Counted from the first letter of the stretch, positions 8,405-18,860 are shown. The stretch is 53,782 bases of DNA from an uncultured Gammaproteobacteria bacterium (GCA_947259075.1 CAMYKQ010000024.1:1-53782); one strand, 5' to 3'. Translations and numbers: made by a program. Notes: generated from the sequence alone by a model not told the origin.

Positions 8405-9543
8405 GGCAGGGCGGCGCTCCACTGCACGGTGGCTTGGGCGTAGTCTTGCCCGAACTGGTTTTGCTTGGCCAGTTCAAACTTGAGCGCTTGGCCGCGGGCG
8501 ATTTGGTGGCGCACGCCGATTAATGTACGGTGGCGGATATACTCTGGAATTTCCGCGAGATAGAGATTGGCGGCGGCATGCTGGGTCACTTCGGCGCGTC
8601 CATAGAGCAGCCACCTGGCGTTGAGCGTGTATTCGGGTTGCAGATAGCCATAAAGAAACGATTGGTTGACCGTGTTGCCCGATGAGGTGTCGACACCGGT
8701 GCCGATGCGCATGACCGAGCCGCGCAGATACCAGGCGCCCATGCTGTAATTGCTATAGGCCCCGAGGATATTGAGTTTAACTTCATCGATGCCCGCCGCC
8801 GAGGAGGGGACGACGGTGTAGCCTAAATAAATACCGCTGTCGTCGAACGGCTTGTCCATGGGCTGGCGCGAGACCGAGACGGCGGCGAAAAGGTCGTATT
8901 CGCCTTTGCCCGGCTTGAGTATGTCGAGCGACTCCAAATGTCCTGGCGACAATGCAGGACCCACGCCGAAATCGAAGGTGAAATGATCGATGTGGTCGGC
9001 GCCATTGCGGCTGGTCTGCAGGCTCAGGCCCGTGGAATGCGATGGGAGGGCGCCGCCGTCGTCCTCGAATTCGATGATGCCGGGGCGATAAATGGTGGTT
9101 TGCAGGTAGGCGCCGTGGTGATGTTTGCGGTTCCATTGATCGAGGCCGGTGTGAAAGCGGCCAAGCCACAACCGGGTGTTGTCCGTGGCGGCCCAGCCGA
9201 CGGCCAGACGTTCCATTTCCCGCTCTTCATTGTCGAGGTAGAACTCCGCGAGCAAACGGGCTTTGCCATATTCCGCCGAATAGAAAAAATTGACGGCGGC
9301 CTCGGAGCCATGTTGCTCGAGCGAGGGCAGGTCGCGGTCATTGTAGTGGACGGTGACGAGCGGAAAGGGGATGAATTCCCCTTTGTACTCGGCATGCAGT
9401 GCGGGGGTGAATGAAAACAGCATCGTGCCCGCCAATAAGCTGCTCAGGCGGCCAAAGCGCCGTAGGGCAGGGAGGCCGCTCGTTCGTGCCGGCCGCGTGT
9501 TGTTGCAGGGCCGTTGTTGTGCCGCTTGCAGGGGGTTCTTCAT
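8401..9543 (-). CDS. Outer-membrane beta-barrel (porin-like) protein
   Basis: The 380-residue protein has a long basic n-region, then a signal core (LLAGTMLFSFTPALHA) cleaved near residue 51. The mature chain is rich in alternating aromatic and polar residues typical of transmembrane beta strands: ARLLAEFYLD, TRLWLGRFHTG, LKFELAKQNQFG. A residue pattern DQWNRKHHHGAYLQT is shared with uncharacterised porin-like proteins. The chain ends in ALP rather than the usual terminal aromatic. First gene of the three-gene minus-strand operon. No strong ribosome site precedes the ATG, so the true start may be slightly downstream. Confidence 0.72.
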   Translation of the reverse strand: MKNPLQAAQQRPCNNTRPARTSGLPALRRFGRLSSLLAGTMLFSFTPALHAEYKGEFIPFPLVTVHYNDRDLPSLEQHGSEAAVNFFYSAEYGKARLLAEFYLDNEEREMERLAVGWAATDNTRLWLGRFHTGLDQWNRKHHHGAYLQTTIYRPGIIEFEDDGGALPSHSTGLSLQTSRNGADHIDHFTFDFGVGPALSPGHLESLDILKPGKGEYDLFAAVSVSRQPMDKPFDDSGIYLGYTVVPSSAAGIDEVKLNILGAYSNYSMGAWYLRGSVMRIGTGVDTSSGNTVNQSFLYGYLQPEYTLNARWLLYGRAEVTQHAAANLYLAEIPEYIRHRTLIGVRHQIARGQALKFELAKQNQFGQDYAQATVQWSAALP

Positions 9544-9775
9544 GGGGTGCGCGCCCTCGTTCCTTCGTATTGCTACGCTTCGCGCAGTAGGCGGGAAGCC
9601 GATCCTGAACCTCAGGATTCTATGGTTTGTGACCTTGCTTTGCTAGGGTATCGGTTCCGTGCGCGGAAGATTGACGAGATTTGGCGGGGGATAAAGATGG
9701 GGGCTTGTAGCCCCTTCGCGAGGTACGGGGGGTGGTCGCGTTGGCCGGTATTGTTGTACGTTGACGTGCGATTAT

Positions 9776-10591
9776 TCAGCGAGTTTCGGCGGTTTTGTCG
9801 TGCTTGATTTGGGCGTAGGCCGAGTGATTGTGGATGGATTCGAAGTTTTCCGATTCCACGCCGTAGGCGAGGATACGCGCGTCGGCACCGAGGCGGGCGG
9901 CGACGTCGCGCACCATGTCTTCGACGAACTTGGGGTTGTCGTAGGCGCGTTCGGTGATGTATTTCTCATCGGGGCGTTTGATGAGGCCGAAGATTTCGCA
10001 GGAGGCCTCTTCTTCGACGAGGTCGATCAATTCTTCGATGTACACCAGCTCGGCGACGCGGGCGCTCACGGTGACATGGGCGCGCTGGTTATGGGCGCCG
10101 TAGTCGGCGATTTCCTTGGAGCAAGGGCAGAGACTAGTGACCGGCACCAGCACCGTGAGGGTGATGTGGTCCTCAGTGCCATGCCGCTCACCGCTGATAA
10201 TCACGTCGTAATCGAGGGCGCTGGCCACGCCGGAGACCGGCGCCTTTTTGGTGATGAAATAGGGGAAGCGCGCTTCCACGTAGACGCTGTGCGCGGCCAG
10301 GTTCTGCTGGACGGTAATGAGTAGTTGCCGCATGCCCGTCACCGATAAGCTGAGTTCGGCGCTATTGAGAATTTCCACGAAGCGCGACATATGCGTGCCG
10401 CGGCGGTCGTGCGGCAGACCGACGTACATGGCGAAGTGGGCCACGGTGTGTTGTTCGCCGCCGTTACGGGTAGTGACGCGCGCCGGGTGGCGGATGCCTT
10501 TGATACCGACTTTGTCGATGGCGATGCGGCGCGCGTCGGCGGCGCCTTGCACGTCGGCGATGGAGGCCGTTTGGTTTGCTGTATTACTCAT
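9776..10591 (-). CDS. folE2: GTP cyclohydrolase FolE2 (type IB)
   Basis: Converts GTP to dihydroneopterin triphosphate, the entry point for folate and queuosine, using a metal other than strictly zinc in the described members. The 271 residues show [32 protein letters not shown], the catalytic [11 protein letters not shown] cysteine segment and [11 protein letters not shown]. An AAGGAAG ribosome site precedes the ATG. It lies 18 bp after queD on the same strand, which suggests the product is fed to queuosine synthesis. FolE2 genes are often zinc-regulated, but I see no clear Zur box here. Confidence 0.95.
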   Translation of the reverse strand: MSNTANQTASIADVQGAADARRIAIDKVGIKGIRHPARVTTRNGGEQHTVAHFAMYVGLPHDRRGTHMSRFVEILNSAELSLSVTGMRQLLITVQQNLAAHSVYVEARFPYFITKKAPVSGVASALDYDVIISGERHGTEDHITLTVLVPVTSLCPCSKEIADYGAHNQRAHVTVSARVAELVYIEELIDLVEEEASCEIFGLIKRPDEKYITERAYDNPKFVEDMVRDVAARLGADARILAYGVESENFESIHNHSAYAQIKHDKTAETR

Positions 10592-10609
10592 GGCCGTGCT
10601 TCCTTAAGT

Positions 10610-10990
10610 TCACTCTTCGCTGTAGCGCACGCAGGCGCGCTCGGTTTCCCACAGGGTCACCGCGCCGATGCGGGTGCGCGGGCCATTGAGGCTGTGCGCC
10701 AGCTCGCGATAGAGATAGGCGGCGATATTTTCCGCCGTGGGGTTGATCTTGTCGAAGGGCGGTATTTCATTGAGGTGATGGTGGTCGAGGCGGGCGATGA
10801 CCTCTTTCGCCGCGGCCTTGATGGCCTTGAAATCCAGGCCCATGCCGACCTCGTCGAGGGCCGTGGCGATGAGTTCCACCTCCACCTTCCAATTATGGCC
10901 GTGCAGGCGGCTGCACTGGCCGGGGTAGTCGCGGAGTAAATGGGCGGCGGCGAAATCGGTGACCACCTTCAATGTGTAACGGGCTGCCAT
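10610..10990 (-). CDS. queD: 6-carboxy-5,6,7,8-tetrahydropterin synthase
   Basis: Second step of queuosine biosynthesis: turns dihydroneopterin triphosphate into 6-carboxytetrahydropterin. The 126 residues have the zinc histidines (AAAH and HGHNW), the catalytic cysteine in CSRLHGH, the DHHHLNE segment and the substrate-binding WETERACVRY at the C-terminus. Length is normal. It stands between dxs (19 bp upstream) and folE2 (18 bp downstream), all on the minus strand and likely co-transcribed. Its pathway partners queE and queC are 24 kb away. Confidence 0.95.
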   Translation of the reverse strand: MAARYTLKVVTDFAAAHLLRDYPGQCSRLHGHNWKVEVELIATALDEVGMGLDFKAIKAAAKEVIARLDHHHLNEIPPFDKINPTAENIAAYLYRELAHSLNGPRTRIGAVTLWETERACVRYSEE

Positions 10991-11009
10991 AGGTCGATGC
11001 TTGAGTTAA

Positions 11010-12896
<1,887 letters not shown>

Positions 12897-13092
12897 AGGA
12901 TGGGTCGTCACTGACTTGACCAAAAAGTGAACAGCGCATTATCCGGGCTTGGGGTGGCTCTGGCAAGGCCGATAGCCGTCGGCACCCTATAAACGGGTGT
13001 TTAGCGGAATGTCTTGGGTGTTCGTCCGCCCCTCGTGGTCTTGGGCGCGGCGCGCGCGTTATAGTGCCCGGGTCTATCGCTGAGGGATAAGC

Positions 13093-13935
13093 ATGAACGA
13101 ATGGCTCTTGGAGCACGAGCTGGCGGTCCGCCTCGGGTTTTTCATCGGCGTGTTCGTGCTGATGGCGGCCTGGGAGCTGGCGGCGCCGCGGCGGGTCTTG
13201 AGCGTGCCCAAGCTGGCGCGCTGGGTCAATAATCTTGCCCTCGTCGCGCTGAACACCGTGGTGCTGCGCCTGCTGTTTCCCGCGGCGGCCGTGGGTGTGG
13301 CGCTCTTCGCCGCGCGCGAGGGTTGGGGGCTGTTCAATTATCTCGATGCGCCGGGCTGGCTGGCGCTGCTGCTGTCGGTGCTCGTGCTCGATTTTGCGAT
13401 TTATTTGCAGCACGTCATGTTTCACGCCATCCCGCTGTTGTGGCGGCTGCACCGGGTGCACCACGCCGATCTAGACATCGACGTCACCACCGGCGCGCGT
13501 TTTCATCCCATCGAGATCGTGCTGTCTATGCTCATCAAGTTCGCGGTCATCGCGGTGCTGGGGCCGCCGGTGGCGGCGGTGGTGATCTTCGAGGTGCTGC
13601 TCAATGCGACCGCGATGTTCAATCACAGCAATGTGCGTTTGCCGCTGGCCGTGGACCGTGTTTTGCGCACGCTGATCGTGACGCCGGATATGCACCGCGT
13701 CCACCACTCGGTGGAGGATTTCGAGACCAACAGTAATTTCGGTTTCAATCTATCACTGTGGGACCGGCTGTTCGGTACCTACCGCGCCCAACCCATCGCC
13801 GGGCACGAAGGTATGACCATCGGCATCCGCACCTTTCGCGACCCGCGTCTGTGCGCGCGCCTGCCGGGGATGCTGCGCATCCCGTTCATTGGCCGGGTGT
13901 CGGATTACGTGATTAACCGGCGCGAGTGGTCTTGA
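13093..13935 (+). CDS. Sterol desaturase / fatty acid hydroxylase family membrane protein
   Basis: The 280-residue integral membrane protein has hydrophobic segments at about 10-30, 45-75, 90-110 and 150-180. It carries the family's di-iron histidine clusters: QHVMFH (HxxxH), HRVHH (HxxHH), a central HS..., and HRVHHS late in the chain. These enzymes hydroxylate or desaturate lipids; the substrate here cannot be read from sequence. It lies on the opposite strand to dxs and ispA and splits that conserved pair, so it is likely a later insertion. Divergent from dxs with a 196-bp shared upstream region. Confidence 0.9.
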   Translation: MNEWLLEHELAVRLGFFIGVFVLMAAWELAAPRRVLSVPKLARWVNNLALVALNTVVLRLLFPAAAVGVALFAAREGWGLFNYLDAPGWLALLLSVLVLDFAIYLQHVMFHAIPLLWRLHRVHHADLDIDVTTGARFHPIEIVLSMLIKFAVIAVLGPPVAAVVIFEVLLNATAMFNHSNVRLPLAVDRVLRTLIVTPDMHRVHHSVEDFETNSNFGFNLSLWDRLFGTYRAQPIAGHEGMTIGIRTFRDPRLCARLPGMLRIPFIGRVSDYVINRREWS

Positions 13936-14111
13936 GCATATAGCAAGCATCCCTATTCCAGATTTCTGGCGCCACGCAACCCATTCAGTTTGGTTGCCCG
14001 CGCATCCAGGGGTTCAAAATATTCCTTTGAGTCATAGCCCAATATGGCCGTTAACCCTTATGGCAAACCATCAGCCAGCTTAGGCGTCGTCAGAAATTGG
14101 GATTTTGCTAT

Positions 14112-14972
14112 ATGACAAGCTCCGGTCATGGAATCAGATATTGCAGCCGTTTGTTCGTGGGCGTGCTGCTGTCTGCCGCGCCGGCCATGGTTTTCGCCGC
14201 CTTTACTTTTAATTGGGGGCCGTTGAACGGTACCTATATCATCCCGGATTCGCGCTGCAATGTGCCGAGCTTTACCAATCAAAATTGCGCGACTAACCGC
14301 GTTGCCAACCCGGACCCGACGCGGTTCGTGCAAGAGACCGTCAACGAAGGCGGGGTGAATTATTACCATGTCGTGGTCGGCGATCCGGCGGCCGGTTTTG
14401 CCTCCGAGGTGTATATCCGTCAGGGCGGGGTTTCATGTAACGGCTTCGCCCAGTCGACGAGCCCGGGTAATTGCAATAACGATGCGAATGTCTTTGCCGC
14501 TGCCACCGGCGTGCTCACCGGTTCGGGTTCGGGCGGCGGTCATCCTAACTATACGGTGATGAAGCAGGTGTTGAACGATGCGGATATCAATCAGGTGTTT
14601 TTTAAAGGGGGTTTGAACACCAAGCCGGTCATTACTCAAGACATCGTGAACGCGGAGATCGATATGCGTTTCAGTCTGGATATGAGCAATAGCGATTACA
14701 ACACCAGCACCACGACCGGCATCATCCTCAATACCTTGACCTTGTTCGAGCCGGGCCTGAGTAATGCGGCGGATTATAATTTCGCGACCGATAACCAGTT
14801 CTCAACCGTCACCGCTGGCCGCTATAGCTGGGCAACGGGTCCCGGTTACTCCAGCAGCTACGGCACTTATACGTATGAAACCGGTGGCTTCGGTATTTAT
14901 AGTGTCGATTGGTTGAAGTATCGCAGCGCTACCCAGAATCCCAGCGGCGGCGGCTGCAGCGGTCCCTGTTGA
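14112..14972 (+). CDS. Secreted protein of unknown function
   Basis: The 286-residue protein begins with a clear signal peptide (core LFVGVLLSAAPAMVFA). The mature chain is rich in N, T, S, G and Y, with eight visible cysteines (SRCNVPSFTNQNC, GVSCNGF, GNCNND, and the tail GGGCSGPC), suggesting an extracellular disulfide-bonded beta-rich protein. I do not recognise a family. ATG 14112 is preferred over the in-frame TTG 14097 because the latter only adds residues before the signal peptide. No partner gene is close: the desaturase-family gene ends 176 bp upstream and ispA converges 38 bp downstream. Confidence 0.75.
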   Translation: MTSSGHGIRYCSRLFVGVLLSAAPAMVFAAFTFNWGPLNGTYIIPDSRCNVPSFTNQNCATNRVANPDPTRFVQETVNEGGVNYYHVVVGDPAAGFASEVYIRQGGVSCNGFAQSTSPGNCNNDANVFAAATGVLTGSGSGGGHPNYTVMKQVLNDADINQVFFKGGLNTKPVITQDIVNAEIDMRFSLDMSNSDYNTSTTTGIILNTLTLFEPGLSNAADYNFATDNQFSTVTAGRYSWATGPGYSSSYGTYTYETGGFGIYSVDWLKYRSATQNPSGGGCSGPC

Positions 14973-15010
14973 ATCTTGGATAAGCGCCCTTCGATTTGCT
15001 TACCCTGCGT

Positions 15011-15919
15011 TTAGTGCCCGCGTTCGATGATGTAATGCGACACGCCGCGCAGCGCGTCGGCGCGCTCATCAAACTGCTCCAAACTCGCCAAGGCATCTTC
15101 GTGCAGCAAACGCGCCCGTTCTTTGGCTTCATCCAAACCGAGCAGGGAGGGGTAGGTGGGTTTGGCGCGGGCGATGTCCGCGCCTTGGCGTTTGCCCAAG
15201 GTTTCAGTGTTGGCTTCCACGTCGAGGATATCGTCGCGGATTTGAAAGGCCAGCCCCACGCATTTGGCGTAGCGGTCGAGGCTGCGCAGGGTGGCGGCGT
15301 CGAGTCCGGGCGCGCACAGCGCGGCCAATTGCACCGCGGCGCGGATGAGCGCGCCGGTTTTATGAATGTGCATGTCTTCGAGCTGGGCGATGTCCAGCGG
15401 CTGTCCCACCGCGGCGAGGTCGATGGCTTGGCCGCCGCACATGCCGCGCGAGCCGGCGGCGATGGCGAGGTGGGCGATCATCTCCACCCGTGCCGCCGCG
15501 CTGGCGGCCAGCGCCGCGTCACGGGCCAGGATTTGGAAGGCGAGGGCTTGCAGGGCATCGCCCGCCAGAATGGCGCTGGCCTCGTCATAGGCGCGGTGAC
15601 AGGTGGGTTTGCCGCGGCGCAGATCGTCGTTGTCCATGGCGGGCAGGTCGTCATGCACCAGCGAGTAGGCGTGAATCAATTCCACCGCGCAGGCGGGGCC
15701 GTCCAGCCGCTCTTCCGGCAAACCGAGGGCGAGCCCGGTGGCGTAGACCAGCACGGGCCGCACCCGCTTGCCGCCGCCCAAGACCGCGTAGCGCATGGCC
15801 TCGTGCAAGCGGGCGGGGTGCAGATTGGCGGCGGGCAGGCAACGGCTCAGCGCCTGTTCCGCCCGCGCGCGCCAGTCCGGCATGCGCCGGGTTAATTCAG
15901 CGAGGGCCTCAGTTGTCAT
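15011..15919 (-). CDS. ispA: (2E,6E)-farnesyl diphosphate synthase
   Basis: Chain-elongating prenyltransferase that builds farnesyl diphosphate from IPP and DMAPP, for quinones and undecaprenyl phosphate. 302 residues. GGGKRVRPVLVYA, the first aspartate-rich motif VHDDLPAMDNDDLRRGKPT, the Q-rich GGQAIDL segment, and the second motif FQIRDDILD are intact. A longer open frame exists upstream but it only overlaps xseB; the ATG at 15919 gives the normal N-terminus and overlaps the xseB stop by 11 bp. Forms an operon with xseB; dxs, the usual third gene, is separated. Confidence 0.96.
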   Translation of the reverse strand: MTTEALAELTRRMPDWRARAEQALSRCLPAANLHPARLHEAMRYAVLGGGKRVRPVLVYATGLALGLPEERLDGPACAVELIHAYSLVHDDLPAMDNDDLRRGKPTCHRAYDEASAILAGDALQALAFQILARDAALAASAAARVEMIAHLAIAAGSRGMCGGQAIDLAAVGQPLDIAQLEDMHIHKTGALIRAAVQLAALCAPGLDAATLRSLDRYAKCVGLAFQIRDDILDVEANTETLGKRQGADIARAKPTYPSLLGLDEAKERARLLHEDALASLEQFDERADALRGVSHYIIERGH

Positions 15920-16145
15920 CGGTGAAGGGCTTGATTTCGGACTGACCTTCTTTTTCCAACAGGATTTCCACTTTTTGTTCGGCTTCCTGCAAGGCCTGCT
16001 GGCACTGACGGGTGAGGGCGATCCCGCGCTCGAAGTTCTGCAGCGAATCTTCGAGGCTGAGCTCACCCTGCTCCATTTTTTCCACCAGGGTTTCCAGTTC
16101 TTTGAGCGCGTCTTCGAAGGGGGCGGGCGATTTTTTCTTGGCCAA
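15909..16145 (-). CDS. xseB: Exodeoxyribonuclease VII small subunit (TTG start)
   Basis: Small subunit of the single-strand-specific exonuclease VII, which binds XseA to form the active complex. The predicted protein is 78 residues: an AKKK start, FEDALKELETLVEKMEQGELSLEDSL, and FERGIALTRQCQQ. I place the start at TTG 16145 because a GGAG ribosome site lies exactly seven bases before it and the resulting N-terminus matches the family; the next TTG upstream (16172) would add nine unrelated residues. Overlaps ispA. Confidence 0.93.
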   Translation of the reverse strand: MAKKKSPAPFEDALKELETLVEKMEQGELSLEDSLQNFERGIALTRQCQQALQEAEQKVEILLEKEGQSEIKPFTDDN

Positions 16146-16248
16146 GGCTAAGCTCCATTTGCGAGGACGCAACGTTAGCGCACCACCCCTTTTGGGTCAA
16201 CGTGGTTCACCCGGCTTGACCCCGCCGCCAGGGCTGGCATGCTGGCGG

Positions 16249-16301
16249 TTGACAGTCTGGGCGCCACGGCTTAGAGTGGGCTCGAATTAGACTTATTCTA
16301 A
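16249..16301 (+). promoter_or_regulatory. Predicted sigma-70 promoter with Fur-family-like operator ahead of rubrerythrin
   Basis: A perfect -35 box TTGACA (16249-16254) is followed after exactly 17 bp by TAGAGT (16272-16277). Just after the expected transcription start lies the inverted repeat TTAGACTTATTCTAA (16287-16301), a near-perfect 6-3-6 or 7-1-7 palindrome. It resembles binding sites of the Fur superfamily (PerR- or Irr-type). Repression under metal or peroxide control is inferred, not shown. Confidence 0.55.
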
Positions 16302-16366
16302 GTTGATGCGCGGCCCCCGCCCCTAGCGAGGGGATTAGGATCGATGTCTACAATGGAGGATGCACA

Positions 16367-16786
16367 ATGGCACTGAAAAACAGCAAGACTGAAGCGAATC
16401 TGAAGGCGGCCTTCGCCGGTGAGTCCCAGGCCAACCGCCGTTATCTCTACTTCGCGGCCAAGGCCGATGTCGAAGGTTACAACGACGTGGCGGCGGTGTT
16501 CCGTTCCACCGCGGAGGGTGAGACCGGTCACGCCCACGGCCACTTGGAATATCTGGAAGAGGTGGGTGATCCCGCCACCGGCCTGCCCATCGGCGGCACC
16601 GGCTTGAACCTCAAGGCCGCCATCGCCGGTGAGACCCACGAATACACCGATATGTACCCCGGCATGGCCAAGACCGCGCGCGATGAGAGTTTCGATGAGA
16701 TCGCCGATTGGTTCGAAACCTTGGCCAAGGCCGAACGCTCGCACGCCAATCGCTTTCAAAAGGCCTTGGACAGCCTCGGCAGTTAA
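16367..16786 (+). CDS. Rubrerythrin-family di-iron protein (no rubredoxin domain)
   Basis: Ferritin-like four-helix protein, cytoplasmic, probably a peroxide reductase. 139 residues, the length of the di-iron domain alone; the C-terminal rubredoxin-like CxxC knuckle of classical rubrerythrin is absent. Iron-ligand segments are visible: [39 protein letters not shown] and [10 protein letters not shown] strong GGAGG ribosome site (16355-16359) lies seven bases before the ATG. First gene of an operon with an Fe-S protein and a DUF3501 protein, which may supply its electrons. Confidence 0.94.
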   Translation: MALKNSKTEANLKAAFAGESQANRRYLYFAAKADVEGYNDVAAVFRSTAEGETGHAHGHLEYLEEVGDPATGLPIGGTGLNLKAAIAGETHEYTDMYPGMAKTARDESFDEIADWFETLAKAERSHANRFQKALDSLGS

Positions 16787-16800
16787 GCGGCTGTAATAGC

Positions 16801-16827
16801 GCGCTGGGGGCGGCCGGTCCCCAGCGC
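16801..16827 (+). other. Stable hairpin between rubrerythrin and the Fe-S gene
   Basis: GCGCTGGGG (16801-16809) pairs perfectly with CCCCAGCGC (16819-16827) around a nine-base loop. No run of T follows, so this is not a classical intrinsic terminator. It could protect the 3' end of the abundant rubrerythrin message or lower expression of the downstream genes. Confidence 0.6.
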
Positions 16828-16868
16828 CTCCCTTACCCCCACCTCGCCTTGAGTCATAAGGACCGTAT

Positions 16869-18215
16869 ATGACGGACGCGACCATCCCCCCGCGCGAAGG
16901 CAGTCTCGAAGCGCCGACCCGCCACCCCCTGGATTGGAAGAACCCCGAGTTTTATAACGAAGGCGCGCTCTTCAAAGAGCTGGAGCGCGTCTACGACATC
17001 TGCCACGGCTGCCGCCGCTGCTTCAGCCTGTGTAATGCCTTTCCCACCTTGTTCGATGCCATTGATAACTCCGAGACCCTGGAGTTGGATGGTGTCGCTA
17101 AGCGCGTGTACTGGGATGTGGTGGACCAGTGCTATCTCTGCGATATGTGTTACATGACCAAGTGCCCCTACGTTCCGCCCCACCCGTGGAATGTGGATTT
17201 CCCCCATCTCATGCTGCGCGCCAAGGCGGTGAAGTTCAGCAAGGGTGAAGTGAAGCCGCGCGACAAGCTGCTCAGCGCCACCGACGCCGTCGGCAGGCTG
17301 GCGAGTATTCCGGTGGTGGCGGAGATGGTGAATGCCGCCAACAGCAACAAGCTCGCGCGCAAGGCGCTCGACAAGGTGCTGGGCGTGCACCCCGATGCCC
17401 TGCTGCCGCACTACCACAGCCGCACCCTCGCCAAGGCCTACGCCGAGCACCAGGCGCCCGCTCTGACGCCGCAGCCCGCCGCGGGGACACAGGGCAAGGT
17501 GGCCTTGTTCGGCACCTGTTACGGCAATTACAACGAACCGCGCCTGGGCGAGGATCTACTGGCGGTGTTCGAACACAACGGCATCCCCGTCACCTTGGTG
17601 AATGACACGCGCTGCTGCGGCATGCCCAAAATGGAATTGGGTGATCTGGACGCCGTGGCCGCCGCCAAGGATCACAATATTCCCCTGCTGGCCGCCTTGG
17701 TGGATGCGGGCTATGACATCGTCGCGCCCGTGCCCTCTTGCGTGCTGATGTTCAAACAAGAACTGCCGCTGATGTTCCCCGATGATGCGGCGGTGGCCAA
17801 GGTACGCGCGGCGATCTTCGATCCCTTCGAATATCTCGCGCTGCGTCACAAGGCGGGTAAATTCAACACCACATTCGAAAACCCGCTGGGCACGGTGGCC
17901 TACCACGTCGCCTGCCACCTGCGGGTGCAGAACATCGGTCTCAAGACCCGCGATATTTTGAGTTTGGTGCAAGACACTCAAGTCGAAGCCATCGAGCGCT
18001 GCTCCGGCCACGATGGCACTTACGCGGTGAAGAGCGAATTTCATGACGCCGCGATGAAGATCGGCAAGCCGGTCGTCAGCCGCGTGCAAAAGGCCGAGGC
18101 CGATCATTACAGCAGCGATTGCGCCATGGCCGGCCATCATATTCAAAATGGATTGAACGACGGCAGCGAGCCTATTCACCCCATGAGTTTGCTGCGGCGC
18201 GCCTACGGCATTTGA
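16869..18215 (+). CDS. Heterodisulfide reductase-like Fe-S protein (two 4Fe-4S sites plus CCG domains)
   Basis: The 448-residue soluble protein has two ferredoxin-like clusters near the N-terminus (CHGCRRCFSLCNAF at about 40-53 and CYLCDMCYMTKCPY at about 82-95). Two cysteine-rich CCG-type regions follow: RCCGMPK at about 250 with PSCVLM, and CHLRVQNIG with CSGHDGTY. This resembles GlpC/HdrD-type subunits that pass electrons to a membrane or soluble partner. No flavin oxidase subunit is nearby. Lying between a rubrerythrin and a DUF3501 gene, it is plausibly the electron donor of the rubrerythrin; that role is inferred. Confidence 0.88.
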   Translation: MTDATIPPREGSLEAPTRHPLDWKNPEFYNEGALFKELERVYDICHGCRRCFSLCNAFPTLFDAIDNSETLELDGVAKRVYWDVVDQCYLCDMCYMTKCPYVPPHPWNVDFPHLMLRAKAVKFSKGEVKPRDKLLSATDAVGRLASIPVVAEMVNAANSNKLARKALDKVLGVHPDALLPHYHSRTLAKAYAEHQAPALTPQPAAGTQGKVALFGTCYGNYNEPRLGEDLLAVFEHNGIPVTLVNDTRCCGMPKMELGDLDAVAAAKDHNIPLLAALVDAGYDIVAPVPSCVLMFKQELPLMFPDDAAVAKVRAAIFDPFEYLALRHKAGKFNTTFENPLGTVAYHVACHLRVQNIGLKTRDILSLVQDTQVEAIERCSGHDGTYAVKSEFHDAAMKIGKPVVSRVQKAEADHYSSDCAMAGHHIQNGLNDGSEPIHPMSLLRRAYGI

Positions 18216-18226
18216 CGAGGACCATC

Positions 18227-18811
18227 ATGAAAAAACTCAGCCGAGAAGATTTATTGAGTTTGGAGACGTATTCCACCGAGCGTGCGGCCTTTCGTGAACG
18301 CGTCATCGCCCACAAAAAAACCCGCCGTGTGCGCTTGGGCGAACACGCCACCTTGTGTTTCGAAGACAGGCTGACCATTCAATATCAAGTGCAGGAAATG
18401 CTACGCATCGAGCGTATTTTTGAAGCGGCGGGTATCGCCGCGGAACTTGAAGCCTACAACCCGCTCATCCCTGACGGCAGCAACTGGAAAGCCACCTTCA
18501 TGGTGGAATATGAAGACGTCGAGGAACGCCGCGTTGCGCTGCAACGCTTGGTCGGCATCGAAAATAAAGTGTGGGTGCGGGTGGACAGCTTTCCGCCCGT
18601 GTTCGCCATCGCCGATGAGGACATGGAGCGCAGCACGCAGAACAAGACCTCCGCCGTGCATTTCCTGCGTTTCGAGTTGACACCGCAGATGATCGCCGCC
18701 GCCAAGGAAGGCGCCGCCATTGCCATGGGTATCGATATGTCCGCCTATCGCTACGAGCATGACCCCGTGCCCGCGCCGGTGCGCGAGGCCTTGGTGCGGG
18801 ATTTGGATTGA
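18227..18811 (+). CDS. DUF3501 family protein
   Basis: The 194-residue cytoplasmic protein has no signal peptide or membrane segment. It matches the DUF3501 family: an N-terminal LSREDLLSLETY, RRVRLGEHATLCFEDRLTIQYQVQEMLRIERIF, NPLIPDGSNWKATFMVEY, and FLRFELTPQMIAAAKEGA. Function is unknown. The ATG at 18227 follows a GAGG site (18217-18220); a longer frame upstream only overlaps the Fe-S gene. Third gene of the rubrerythrin operon, 11 bp after the Fe-S gene; members of this family repeatedly accompany these two neighbours. Confidence 0.88.
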   Translation: MKKLSREDLLSLETYSTERAAFRERVIAHKKTRRVRLGEHATLCFEDRLTIQYQVQEMLRIERIFEAAGIAAELEAYNPLIPDGSNWKATFMVEYEDVEERRVALQRLVGIENKVWVRVDSFPPVFAIADEDMERSTQNKTSAVHFLRFELTPQMIAAAKEGAAIAMGIDMSAYRYEHDPVPAPVREALVRDLD

Positions 18812-18860
18812 GCCGGCGGCGCGGCGCTTGCCGTGTGGCGCTTTTTCGCTCCTCGCCTTT

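Noticed and set aside
9544-9775. Possible small gene between the porin-like gene and folE2
   Set aside because: The open frame has no ribosome site, no family and biased composition; treated as intergenic.
15920-16066. N-terminal extension of ispA
   Set aside because: Lies inside xseB and has no similarity to prenyltransferases; the ATG at 15919 gives the normal protein.
18812-18860. Terminator between the DUF3501 gene and its convergent neighbour
   Set aside because: A T5 run is present but only a 4-bp stem precedes it, too weak to call.
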